Translations under genes and position numbers: made by a program
From: Cyprinodon diabolis
Lineage: Eukaryota; Chordata; Actinopteri; Cyprinodontiformes; Cyprinodontidae
DNA: 64,000 nucleotides
Assembly (NCBI GenBank): GCA_030533445.1
Contig: CM060064.1
Coordinates: 39,587,787-39,651,786, forward strand
Reading direction: 5' to 3'
Notes under the pieces: generated by a model
What the model was told of the DNA's origin: nothing
Database searches by the model: none
Seen by the model: only the letters and a program-made list of their open reading frames with translations
In this document: positions 48,111 through 59,240 of the stretch, one piece after another
Numbering within the stretch: the stretch's first letter is position 1
Layout: each line of letters opens with the position of its first letter

Positions 48111-49829
48111 AGGTCTGGCCAAGCAATAATCTGACAAAATTATAAAAACCAATCTCAAGAGTTCAAACTTAGACCCTGCAGGGTTCAGCAAGCTCAGTTA
48201 ATAGAAACAATTAAAAGGAAATCAGAAAAAGGGTCAAATAAGTAGTGCTTGCTTGTCTTTTCTCCTAAAACAATATTGTACCAAGAATTCAGTTTGCCAA
48301 GTAGCCTCCATACTAACCACACACCTTGTAGAGATGTCTAGTATTTTGAAAAAGATACTAATTCTTTTTTTTAAGTTGTAGGTTAAATTAGCATCTTTGA
48401 TAAATTAATACATACAGAACACAGAGAATATATTGAAGACTAAGTTAAATATAGAGAGAAGCCAAGAATAAACTAGGAAACGCATTCATCAAGGGAATGA
48501 ACAAAAACGGCAACAACAGGGAAATAATGAACAGAAGAAAACTCAAACTCCAAACACCAAAGGATTTTAACAATGTTATCTATTTTTGGAGAAAAAACAA
48601 AAAGAAAAAGAAAACAGCAAATCATTTCAAAAACTTTCAAGCAGTGTGGGGTAGGGAATAGATAATGGTATATACCTGCTTTATAGGGACGGGACCTCGT
48701 CAAATTGCAGTTACTGTGTAGTGTAATCCTTAAACCCTCCTGTACTGATGAGTCGAATCTAAACATATAATGATTTAATTGGATTTCTTCTGTACTGAAT
48801 AAAGTCTAATATTAGGCATATTAGTCAAGTTCTTTCTAAAGACATCTGAATCCAACAATGAGAGGATATTAAAAGGTTAGGTGCAGAAGTAGCTCCTATA
48901 GTAGCTTCATATATAGAAGAGAAGCTACAGTAAGGAGATTAGCACTGAGCCAGTGTTAAGGACAGAGATGAAACAGAACCTATAGTCACAGTAAAACCCG
49001 AAAGCTATGAGGACACATGGTGAAATCATTAGTGGTTTATCACTATAGTGGAGGAAGTTTTTCCAATGACAGAGCTTTGAAATATTCTAACTGGAAAGAT
49101 TTATGAGCCAAAAGAATTTAAAGTACAAAATGAAATGCGGGATCAAAAGCCCTACATTGCCTGTCTGACATGTACTAAAGAGAATGAAGCAGAATTTAGT
49201 CAAGTCAGCTTCATCACTTATTTCAACCACTTAGGCTTAACCCTCTAATTTACATTAATACAAAGGTATTATGCATGTTTCTTTTGTTTTGGTTTAATAC
49301 TTATTTGATGTACATTTTCAAATGCAGGTAACATTAGGAATTCAGTTACTGTACAACAAAAAAACAACTAGTGGATGCTCCCGTTTTTCTGTCTTAATCT
49401 CCCGTTGTTCATTCAACACAGCTTTCAGAGTAGGCGTGACCTCCATGTGAACACGCAGCTTACAACTACTTAGCTGACTTAAAAAGCATTTATCTCCAAC
49501 TTGACTAGTTGAGACAGATAATCATTTAAGAACAGATGTAAGATTTGCAAGAAATTATTCATGGGGCATTTTTGCAGAATTTATAATAAATGTAATCCCT
49601 TGAATATCTAAAGCAGCATCTAGTATGCAGGATCTGAGTTGGTCTGATCTCTTTCTATATGAAAGAGTGAAAGAAAAATAAATCCATAGGGTGGATTTGT
49701 AAAGAATGGGATGATCTTTGGAGATTGTTCAAAAATAGTTATTGAGTGTGTCACTATTAGAGTAATTAAACTCCCTATATAACTTTGGTTATCTTCTCAT
49801 TGAATGATTGACTAGAGACTCTGTGAAGC

Positions 49830-50255
49830 AACCTTAAAGCAGGTACTGTTCTTCTTAAGGAAGCTTAGGTCCTTCAGTGTTTGCAGGAAGATGAATTATA
49901 TCGTTAATACTATACGGCTGTTTTGGAGAGTCTGATCCTTTAGAACAGGGGTAGGCAGTTCCTGAGGCTCAATATCCTGCAAGAGTTAACACACCTGAAT
50001 CAGGTAAAGGAACTAACTGCATACCACAGAGGTAACTCAGCCATTTGAATCATGTGTGTTGGAGAAAGAATGAATCCAAAGTTTGCAGGATACCAGCCCC
50101 CATGAAATGGAATTCCAAATGATTTTACAAAGAATAATTCTTTATAAAAGGAAGATCATTATGGGCAACTGTGAGCATGTTCTTCAGAAGACTTCAAAAC
50201 ATCAGCAGAGTGTCTTCAGTCAAATGTTTCTCCAGATCCGGGGCAAGTTAAGTTT
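49830..50255 (+). mobile_element. LINE fragment interrupted by a short repeat
   Basis: The block VPFFLRKLRSFSVCRKMN (49845-49898) parallels the SRIYFLRRIVSFSVCNKML part of the LINE fragment at 8050-8870. The end block, aacatcagcagagtgtcttcagtc plus tccagatccggggcaag (50198-50246), parallels 8695-8741 there. Between them sits the short repeat at about 49946-50100. Same family and orientation as 8050-8870. Confidence 0.6.
49946..50100. repeat. Short interspersed repeat inserted in LINE fragment
   Basis: It begins aacaggggtaggcagttcctg, then acacctgaatcaggt and atgtgtgttgga, ending gcaggataccagcccc. Shares motifs with 12330-12490. It splits the LINE fragment, so it arrived later. Confidence 0.6.
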
Positions 50256-50868
50256 CTTACCTTATTAGGGAAAAAAAAAACAAAAAACAAAATCCAATAT
50301 TGCCCAAACTTTGACCAATTAAAAATATCCAATGAACTCACTGGTGCTCTATGGATCATTTTACTGTTACATGATAAGGGTACTGAAACTCTAGGTCACA
50401 AACTGATTTCTACACATTTTTTTATAGTAGAGAGCAGAGTTCATAGTTTATCAATAATAACCAGTCTCTCAGGCCCTGAATAAGTCCCTGACACAGTTAT
50501 CCTGTCAGGGTGACGTTCGTTAACTAAGATACTCTGTTTTTAAGGACTTTTCAGAAGGTTCCACTTTTTCCCTTTCAGTCCATCGGATAATTTACCCAGA
50601 GACTTGAGCATTACTTCAAAGGAGTTTTGGCCTGAACTCTCCCATGAATAGCATGTTTGTCAGGCATCTCATTATTGTTGAATAATTAGCACTCAGCTCA
50701 AAGGTATAGTGGAGGAGGTTTTTTTTTTTTTTCCGGGTGGATCAACAAAATGAGTGATCCTCCTAATTGTCAATGAAATTGGTGATATGTTTATGTAAGG
50801 TCGTCCTAAGTGCTAGTCCCCAAAGGTAGCTATCTTTTTCTGTGCATGCGCACTTTTAGGCATATATT

Positions 50869-50900
50869 TGTGATGTGCTATGGTTTCATAGCACATCACA
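50869..50900. repeat. Perfect hairpin, 14-bp stem
   Basis: TGTGATGTGCTATG, loop GTTT, and the exact complement. No parent element identified. Confidence 0.8.
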
Positions 50901-53900
50901 TCACAGTTCTTTGAAAATGGCCAAGGTTGCAAGTGAAAAAGTGTGTACGAAGTGTATGAGAAGAAGAGAAATGAAGTCATCCTTCCTACTCATTATTTCT
51001 ACCATAATAACTCATGAGTCCTTGTCTAAGTTTGTTTTTTTTATCCGAGTGCTAAGCTTCAATGGTCTGCTAAGATTCCTTCTTTTGCTGCAGATGTATT
51101 ACGCACAGAAGACATTTTTGGCTAATAAAAATTATGTAAAAAAAAAAAAAGACTTAAGCATTGAAATTAAACAACAAATATCTGGAAGGGCAGCCTTATC
51201 TGAAATATTGTAGGCTGACTGAAGCTGTAATTTTGTTTTAACATAAATCCATTAATAAAGTAAAAACACTTTTTCACTTTGACTTTTCGATATTTCAGCA
51301 CAAAATCTTTGTAAAATATTCATCATGATGGACCTTTAGCTCCAAGAAATGTCCATAAAATGGAACACTTCAGATGAAAAGCGCAACTTCACATTGGATT
51401 CCCATGTTTCATTGCAACTGTTCATGTATTATTAATGAGCTTGAAGTAGCTACTATAAGTGGATTATATGAAACCACATATCTGTCTGAGTTGCTTGATG
51501 CACTCCACAAATCAAGCGGTTAAGCAATACATACACCCTGGAAAATAATACAAACCTTTAAATTACTAAATTGAAATTCCAAACCAAAGAAAAGCTTCAA
51601 AAATCTCACTGCAGTTGACTTCATATTGAGATGTCACTTTGAGTGAGATGCTGTGAACTCTCATGACTGAAATGGAAAAGCATGAAAATCTGAAAAGACA
51701 AGGGACCTGAGGATTTCACAGGCTCCAACAAAGACATGAATGAACAGAACCCCCCCACCACCAGAAGAAAAACCTCAACTGTCTGTATGCAGAGAAGAAA
51801 CAGCTCTCCGCCTAAGTGGCCATGCAGTCAGCTTTGGGAATATCAATAGCCAGTTTCAATAACATTTGTATCGACCTTCTCCTGCTGTCCGGGGCCCGGC
51901 TGGGTGGCCTTTTGTTTTTATGACCAGTACACACTCAGAGAGAAAAAAAATTTAAAAATACAGCAGACGTAGCAGTGAAAACCTGCTGAGGCGAAAAGCA
52001 GATCGAAAATCCAAAGAGAACAAATCAATTCTCATCAGATAAGGGACTGAATGCGAGGGAGATCAATCGGCAGAATGAGAGGGAGAAAAGACAAAACAGG
52101 TTTCTGCAAGTAGAATGTTACTGAATGTCAACTGTTTATGCATGGATAGTTTAAGATTTATAGGCAACTGCGTTAGACAACATCACTAACATTTATGGTC
52201 TGGAATTAGTTGAGGTTTGAAGGTAACCTAAAAGGCAGCAGTTTAATGAGTACCAATATTAGTAATAAAAATAACATTATGGTCTCAATTTTTACACTTT
52301 AAAATAAATTCTGTCTCAATTTAATATTAGAATGCTTGTTTTGGGATGAATACTGTTAATTTTAATTTGAGAAAAAGTTTATTTTAGTTAGATCTGCTCT
52401 CGTGCCCATCTGTTTAAATGGAACAAAGTTCTCAGCTGTCATGATAACAAAGACCAACTTTATATCCTCTATGAACATAATTTAAGAACATTCTAAGTTA
52501 TACACTAATGGTGACAGTATGGGCCAGAAGCTTTACCTGTTTTTCCCCCTTAAGTGGATTCACACTTTTACCTTTAGTTTTCCCCAGTTTCCCTCCTACT
52601 GTAGTGTATGGAGGGAGAATCACTGAAATAAAAAACGAACAAAGTGTTAAAAAAAAACATATCTCTATTTAAGCCTTTAGTTGTTTAGCCGGAAATATTT
52701 GGTGAAGCTTTTTATATGAGTAATGTGTGGGGATGAGTGTAATGGTGCTACAAATTGTATCTATACTCTGGACACATACTGTAGGTGCAATTCCCTGGTG
52801 AGGAGGTAATTGAAAAGAATACTTAAACTCATTAAGAGAACCAAAATATTTGGAGTCTTTTAGGCCTTAAGCTTTTCGAATAGCGTCTAACTTCTCAGCA
52901 ATTTTAACACAGCATGAACTGAAGCCCAAACTTCAAAATAAGAGTCTAAAGTAAATGTACAGTAATCTGCACTCCACCTAACATAGTTAATAAAGCAGCT
53001 CACTCTATTATCTACCCTCATTAAAATACAACTCTGAATGCAGCCTGATGTGTGCGTTTAGGCCGTAGAATTAAATTTGTCTGTAGCATCTAATAAATGG
53101 CAGAAGTTTCCCATTTGTTTATCTAATTGTTGGGCAACCTGTAAACATATTTTTAAACAGTAAATTCTAGTACTGATGCTAAATCTTCATATTGTTACAT
53201 CATTTAATGCAATCCTTTCTCTACCATTTTTAAAAATATATCTAACAAAGACATGTCATTGAAATCTCTAGATTTATTCTTCCACCATTAAAAGACAAGG
53301 AGTAATAAAGAGCCACATCAACAATGTAAAGGAGCAAAAACGGAAGTTACTTCAACTCCCAGAGTTTCCAAGGACTGATTTGATATACTCAGAGTGAGGT
53401 TTAATTGTGCGTGCAGCGAGGAAGACTGTAATGAGACCGACAGCAGGGAGACGGGTGGAGAAGCTGAATCAAGCAAGCGTAAAAGCAGGAGAGGTTTAAA
53501 AGAGAGCGAGGAAGGAGGTACTGAGGAGAGGGGAGTGTGGATATTACTCCCGCACAGGGAGTTGTGTAATGAAAATGTGCACAGCAAAAGCTAGAGGGGC
53601 AGCAGATAAGTGACCTTGAAAAATGTGTTTTTCTTGTATGATCAGTGCATCATATTTTTTGCCAAATGAAGGTGAATCAAAAAGGAACGACAGAACAGGG
53701 AGGAATAATTTACCGCTCGTTTGTTTGATGACTGTCAATCATGAAATGCTGCCTCTGAGAATGGATGTGCTTAATTTGAAAAAATGACCCACCATTTTGA
53801 ACACACAGTGTAATAAAGCATCATTGCCATCTGCTCAGCATCTCATCATTCTGCAAAAACCGCATCATCTGCCTGGACAATGAGATTAAATTGTCTCCCC

Positions 53901-53904
53901 TCAC

Positions 53905-54108
53905 CATTGCTGTTGATGCATTGCACTTGTGGCAGCTGAGTTCCCGGGCCACACTGCTTCCCATCATCAGGAACACACTTATCCAGGCTGACCAGCTGCC
54001 ACTTGTAACAACTGGGTTCATCACATGGCATGGCCTCCACTAGGTGAGGGCAGCTTCCCGGGCCCCCTGTTGGTTTGTTGGTAATCTGCCGTTTCCTCAG
54101 TTTGAAAC
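53905..54108 (-). CDS. thsd7a: thsd7a internal exon B
   Basis: Joined to exon A in frame, it completes the repeat with FKLRKRQITNKPTGGPGSCP and HLVEAMPCDEPSCY. It then starts the next module with KWQLVSLDKCVPDDGKQCGPGTQ and ends at CINSNG. The basic FKLRKR stretch after GKKG and the C-x5-C spacing are shared with vertebrate THSD7A. The acceptor is actgcag at 54109 and the donor AATG|GTGAGG at 53904, both phase 1 (204 nt, 68 codons). The next exon supplies GA to finish the Gly codon. The intron to exon A is short (1,586 bp), whereas the following one is 12.9 kb. Confidence 0.9.
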
Positions 54109-55694
54109 CTGCAGTTAAATAAAATTCATAAACTCTGTCATTCTAAAATTCGTTTTAGTTGGCATACAGACTTTTTATAATATTTTTTTTAATTCTCAAA
54201 GACTTTAAAGTACATTTTAATGAAACTGAGGAATTGTTATGCTTTCTTTTTATTTCTGTTATTTAAAATAAGACAATGCACATTAAAACCTGTAAATGTA
54301 CCTAATTTAGTAGATCAACCAAATTCAACTGTAGTCGCAAACAGATTGATGAGAGAAATCAAAAAGAAATTATACATAAGAGGAAAAAGAAAAACACTGA
54401 TAAACAAAGCTTCATAGTGCTAATAGAGTTAATGTTCCTTTAAATTAAGACAGAATAAGGAAATAATCAAACAGGCTTTCTTTGGATTTTTTCTGTACAC
54501 AGAAACAAAAGTCTTCTACATGCATTTGGACATTACAACTCAAGAGGACATGTGGTGAACTGTACAAGTATTGATAAAAATATTCCAAAGATGAAGACCT
54601 GTTAGACCCTCAAAGGGAATAAAGGGTAAGAATATTATTTAATTGAAATAAAATGTATTGAAGACAGTTTTTTAATCAGTAAAATGTGGATCAAAAACAT
54701 CCCAGTTTAGAAGGTGTATTTCTTTAAATTCTCACAATATCTTCTCTGCTGTTAATTGACAGTATGCTATTGTATGTTATTGTTACATGTTTTACACCAG
54801 TTTACAGTAGCAGCCATTCCAAATGACCCTTTCCAGTCAACAGCCAGCCGATTGGCAGCCCACTTCCCTCTAACTCCTTTCCTATTTGACCTGACTTAAT
54901 AAAACATTCAGGTTTAGTATAGTCAGGTATTTTAGTCTCCATACTTAGAGTAATCTGATTGGTGACAAATAAAAGCAAGATAATATGTCCTTTTAGGTTG
55001 TCTAAATACTCCAATATCCTTGTTTGGGTTTTAGACCTCTGTAGAGTCTTATTAAGTGATCCTTTACTCACCTGTTATTTTGTCTGCCGTCATAATATTT
55101 AGTTTACTACAGTGTGAGATTTAATTCTTTTCAAATATCTAATAATGCACATGCTCTAATGAATTCAGTGGTATTTTATTGAAAAAAAGGAAAAATAAAA
55201 AGATGGAAATGTAGCAGCGCTGCGATTCCCAGTGATTTAGATGGTCATTGTTTCTGGAGACATTTAGAAACTATTTTTTCCTGGTTTTCCCTGAAGTTCA
55301 AAAGTAAAAGCCACTAAAAAAAAGACTATATTCAAAAATAAAAAATATGCAGATTTGTATTTTCTCTTACTAAAGGCATTTTTAGCTGAAGAATTTCTTA
55401 CAGTACATCTTGCAAACAAATTTTTATAAAACTGTTTGTGGTATTCCACCTCATTGTGAACTCTACTGTATTGGCTTGCCTCTTGGCGAGGTTTGCTTGA
55501 TAACCTAGCCAAGAATAACCTTATTGAATTACATAATGAATGACAGACATACTGCTTATACGAATGTTTAAAAAAAACAAAAAACATCCCTTTTAAACGG
55601 CTAAAAATGCAGCTTTTTCCCACATCAATCAAAATCTTGCACAAAATGTGACAAATGCAGCCTTTAAAGTGATGCATCTGTATCATCGATTCAC
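54109..55694 (-). other. thsd7a intron A-B (1,586 bp)
   Basis: AT-rich; frames at 54220-54417 and 54802-55071 resemble nothing I know. No repeat recognised. Confidence 0.85.
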
Positions 55695-55850
55695 CTTTCT
55701 TTCCGGTCTGATCATCACAGTTTTCAAAGATGCATGGCCCCCAGGCACCCCAGGGTGATACCTCACAGTCAATGGGACAGGGGATCTGGCAGCGCTGGGA
55801 TCTGTTTGGGATTGGGCCCCTGCACAGGTTGTTTTCCACTGGGCGGGAGG
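55695..55850 (-). CDS. thsd7a: thsd7a internal exon A (first in window)
   Basis: Most 5' of the nine exons. It reads SRPVENNLCRGPIPNRSQRC, then a TSP1 start with the PCPIDCEVSPWGAWGPC core. The WGAW motif is the usual C-mannosylation site of TSP1 repeats, and the cysteines are extracellular disulphide formers. The acceptor is tgtacag at 55851 and the donor AAAG|GTGAAT at 55694; both junctions are phase 1 (156 nt). The peptide agrees closely with the matching part of vertebrate THSD7A, a type I membrane protein with many extracellular TSP1 repeats. A reading frame runs on into the intron as far as 55264, but it loses all TSP1 character after the donor. Ortholog assignment is from family knowledge; the aa/ab paralogue is undecided. 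Confidence 0.9.
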
Positions 55851-56057
55851 CTGTACAGGGTAAAAAACGAAAAGGCAGTATAAGAAGCAGGCAAACAAGC
55901 TGACAAACTTGATATGATCACGAAGCAAAAGATCAGAAAATCATTGTTTACTTATTATTGACACAAAGAAATCCCACTGAGTTTAGCTGAGAATCACGTT
56001 TAGAAGAAAGAAAGAAAGCATGCCTACAAGGTATACACTATTATTCCTCTGTTTGTT

Positions 56058-56083
56058 CCCCCCCCCCTCCCCCTCCCCCTCCC
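56058..56083 (-). other. G-quadruplex-type motif on sense strand
   Basis: On the minus strand it reads G3-A-G5-A-G5-A-G10, four G-runs with single-base loops. It would be present in thsd7a pre-mRNA about 208 nt upstream of the exon A acceptor. Confidence 0.8.
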
Positions 56084-58724
56084 TGTTAGCATGTCAGAAT
56101 GATAAATTAGCAATGAATATCTCATGGAGCACCTTGATAGCAACAAAAACACGGAGGAACTCTGCTCTCTGACTCTCAGTGGAGATGCACAGAAAGGATA
56201 TAATACAACACTAAAGGTGCAGGCAAACACAGAAGCTGTCTTCGCTCATGTTTATTTCATTAGCTGTAATTTGGCTTCCTTCCCCCTCCTGGTGCCATGT
56301 TGAATTTAGAACCTCCTTTACTTGAAGGCTCTGTTAAATGGAAGGTGGTTTGAAATCTCAGTGTGAAATTTCTACAAAAACAGATGTTACCTGCATTCAA
56401 ACCACATAGTGCTGCTTTAAATTTACAGTCAACTGAGCTACAGTAAACACACTTGATCTGCTTGTTTTTTCAAAGATACAGTACTGGCATATTAATTTAC
56501 TTATATTTCCATACACACATTTTCAGTGTTCAGTTTCTTTACTGTGCATTTTTTTTTTCAGAACTGTTACATCAAGGTTTTTAGACACTGGGGGTTTTTC
56601 CATAGAAAGCCAAAGTAAAACCTACTTTGAAAAAAGAGAATAACAGTTACCTTCAATTCTTTGTAATAACAAAAGTTAGCTTTAAAGCCTACATTTTTAG
56701 TAGGGATGTCCATTTTAAGTGCTGTATCCTGTTAATGGCATTTTTAAATTATTGGTATATGTATACATGATTAAATGGATCTTATAATTCATGCTGGGGG
56801 AAAGTTTGTGATCATATATAAAGTGGGGCGACAGCATTAGCCAGGAGGCTCTGTGGTCCAAAAGTGAACAGCCAATTCAGAGCTTGTGGGACTGTGTTAA
56901 GGGTAGTGCACATTACTCCTTGTTTAAAGGAAAATAGATTTTCTTCAATAATCTAATGATATTTCATACTTTAGGAACATAATTAAAATGAAAAAGAGAC
57001 TGTACTGGCTGCTACAGTCATGTCTGTGTAAGGAACTGTTCAGCTCAACTTTTCCAGCTGTATTAGATGAAAAGAACAGAAAAACATGGTCAAACAAAAG
57101 GATACTTAAGCTTAGGCTACTTAAACAATAAGTTAATGTTGTGACAAACTAATTACCCCATAAAGATAACAGCTTGGACAAATTGGATAAATGGGATTAG
57201 GTGAATTTCTGTATGCAGTTAAGGCCAAAAGGAGAAATAATTGTTATCAGATTATTTTCATTTGACTAATATGTTTTTTTTATATTAAAGTTAAAGCATT
57301 TGAAAAGGGGTATTAACTTAACCCCAAATATTGTTTTTATTCATGTCTTTAGACAAAATTGATGTTAAAACAATCCATATTCCTCTAAAGAAATCAGTGT
57401 TATAACTTTTTTTATAACATTTCCTGAGCATTTTTTTTTCAGTTATAATTTTATTTTGCTTTGATGAATTTAAAGGGTTGAGGTCATAAAGTCTGTTTGC
57501 AATTACCCTAATCTAAAGTGTGCTGTACACTCACAATTCAGTCATGGAACCCATTCCAAAAAAGTGACAAACACTCCGATTAAGATGCAGGAGACCAATC
57601 AAAGAGCCCCTGCACAACAAAAGGCTCCAAAATTCCAGAAAAACAAGAGGTGGTTATTTGATTTCCATCTGACTTGAAATGTGTGCATGAGGATGGACCT
57701 CAATGCTGCTTAAATACCCCAGATCTCCAACTCTGATGTGAGCCAACAATAGACAAAGACTCCTGGCGAGGTGTCGAAACATCTTCAAAACTCTGAACCA
57801 AAGTGGGGTTGTCTCCCAATTTAAGCCTATTGTGGTTGCCATGACCCGGATGACTGAGAATTTATACAGGCTGATTTTAAGATTCCTTTTATATCAATAT
57901 CAAAAGGATATTTAAACTGCATTTAGATGTAGAGATGATGTTTGTTTTTTTAAGTTAACATATTTCATGTCATCTTTCTAAAGGTGGCAAATAAAAATCC
58001 AGATAATCAAAATTTCTATTGAAAGAGCTGCATGTTTTCACCATCAAATAGTTCATTCAATGCAAGGAGCTGGTTTACTGATTTAAATTTGTAATCCTTT
58101 CTAAAAATAAATACTTTTGATATGAAGGCTTTAGAGAAGGTAACAAATACAGATTCCCACACAAATCTTCTTCAATCTTCTGTTTAAAGGTTAGGTGAAA
58201 GTGTGCCAGGAAAATCTGACATTTAAAGCAGTCATTTTGAGGTAGGCGGGATTAAAGGTTCTTTAGTTAAAACAAAGAACCACACTTTATCAAATATCCT
58301 CCACCTTAAAACCTCAAAGTTTAACTGATGTTGCAAAGAAGACGTGAGTTCACATTAGCAAAAGCTGGTAAGTCATGAAAAATGCAAAACACAATTTTCA
58401 TAGCACATTTTCCACTGCGTGGAAACAAGACATAACATTTTATAAAAGGAAATAATTAACAGACCAAGGAAACAGAGTTGCTCTATAGGATTATTTATTC
58501 TACTTTGTTTATATGAACCACTTAATGTCATTTTAGCAAATTAATGTCAAATGTCTAAGACAACATAAATGACTAAAGCAATGAAATGGTCATTTCGGAA
58601 TTAAAATAAATAAAATAAAAAAATGAGGTAGTTCTTATCCACTTATCAAACGCAGGACTATAGAACGCAAGATTTTTCTAAGAGATAACGCTTTAAAATA
58701 CGTAAATTATTTCACAGCAGCATT

Positions 58725-59240
58725 TTGAAACAGTAACCAAGGCCTTTGTTACACCTTGGCTGGACTACTGTAACATACTTTATTTGGGGGTAAGCCATTC
58801 CTCCCTCACACATCTCCAGTTGGAGCAAAATGCACACCTTTAACTGGAGTACGTAAGAAGGAGCAGATAACTCCCATTCTGGCTTCCCTCCATGTGCTCT
58901 CTGTGTATTTTGGAGTTTATTTTAAGATTGTTTTAAAAGATTTAATTGGCTATGGCCCCTCCCTATCTGTCTGAGGTTTTTCACCACTACGCTCCCACGC
59001 GGGGGCCTCAAATCAGCTGACCTGCTGCTCCTGGAGATACTGAGGTCCAAACAGAAGCTCAGAGGAGACAGAGCTCCCCTCCTCATCAGATAATCCTCTT
59101 CACTGACTATTTTTAAAACTCGTCTGAAAACCTATTTGTATTCTTTGGCATTCAACACAGCATGAGACTCTTTGTTGGTTTTATTTGCTTTAACTAATTT
59201 ATTTTATTCTGTTTATTTTATTCTTTTGTTTGTTATTATC
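58725..59240 (+). mobile_element. L2/Rex1-type LINE 3' fragment
   Basis: Translated blocks SLTHLQLEQNAHL, LAMAPPYLSEVFHHYAPTRG and ENLFVF-FGIQHSMRL match the C-terminal region of this LINE type (SLTHLQLVQNAAARLL; LNGLAPSYLSELL-YAPTR). It begins around ggctggactactgtaac (LDYCN). 5'-truncated, with many stops. Confidence 0.75.

Larger units (their letters stand above)
41006..53904 (-). other. thsd7a intron B-C (12,899 bp)
   Basis: It holds the Tc1 element (41387-42998), a MITE-like element (44525-45068), an L1-like relic (47180-48110), a LINE fragment split by a short repeat (49830-50255) and a hairpin (50869-50900). Frames at 43109-43462, 48473-48766, 50875-51213 and 53318-53594 resemble nothing I recognise. 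43001-44520, 45070-47180, 48110-49830 and 50910-53904 show only AT-rich DNA to my eye. Confidence 0.8.

Noticed and set aside
53318..53594. Overlapping frames on both strands in a GA-rich stretch
   Set aside because: Purine-rich composition keeps both strands open; no splice-compatible TSP1 content.
55264..55694. Continuation of the exon A frame
   Set aside because: Intronic read-through; the next exon joins in phase at 54108.
57560..57870. Possible LINE or Penelope-type 3' tail (cgaggtgtcgaaacatcttc; ggatgactgagaa)
   Set aside because: Motifs look familiar from fish retroelements but are too short and diverged to assign.
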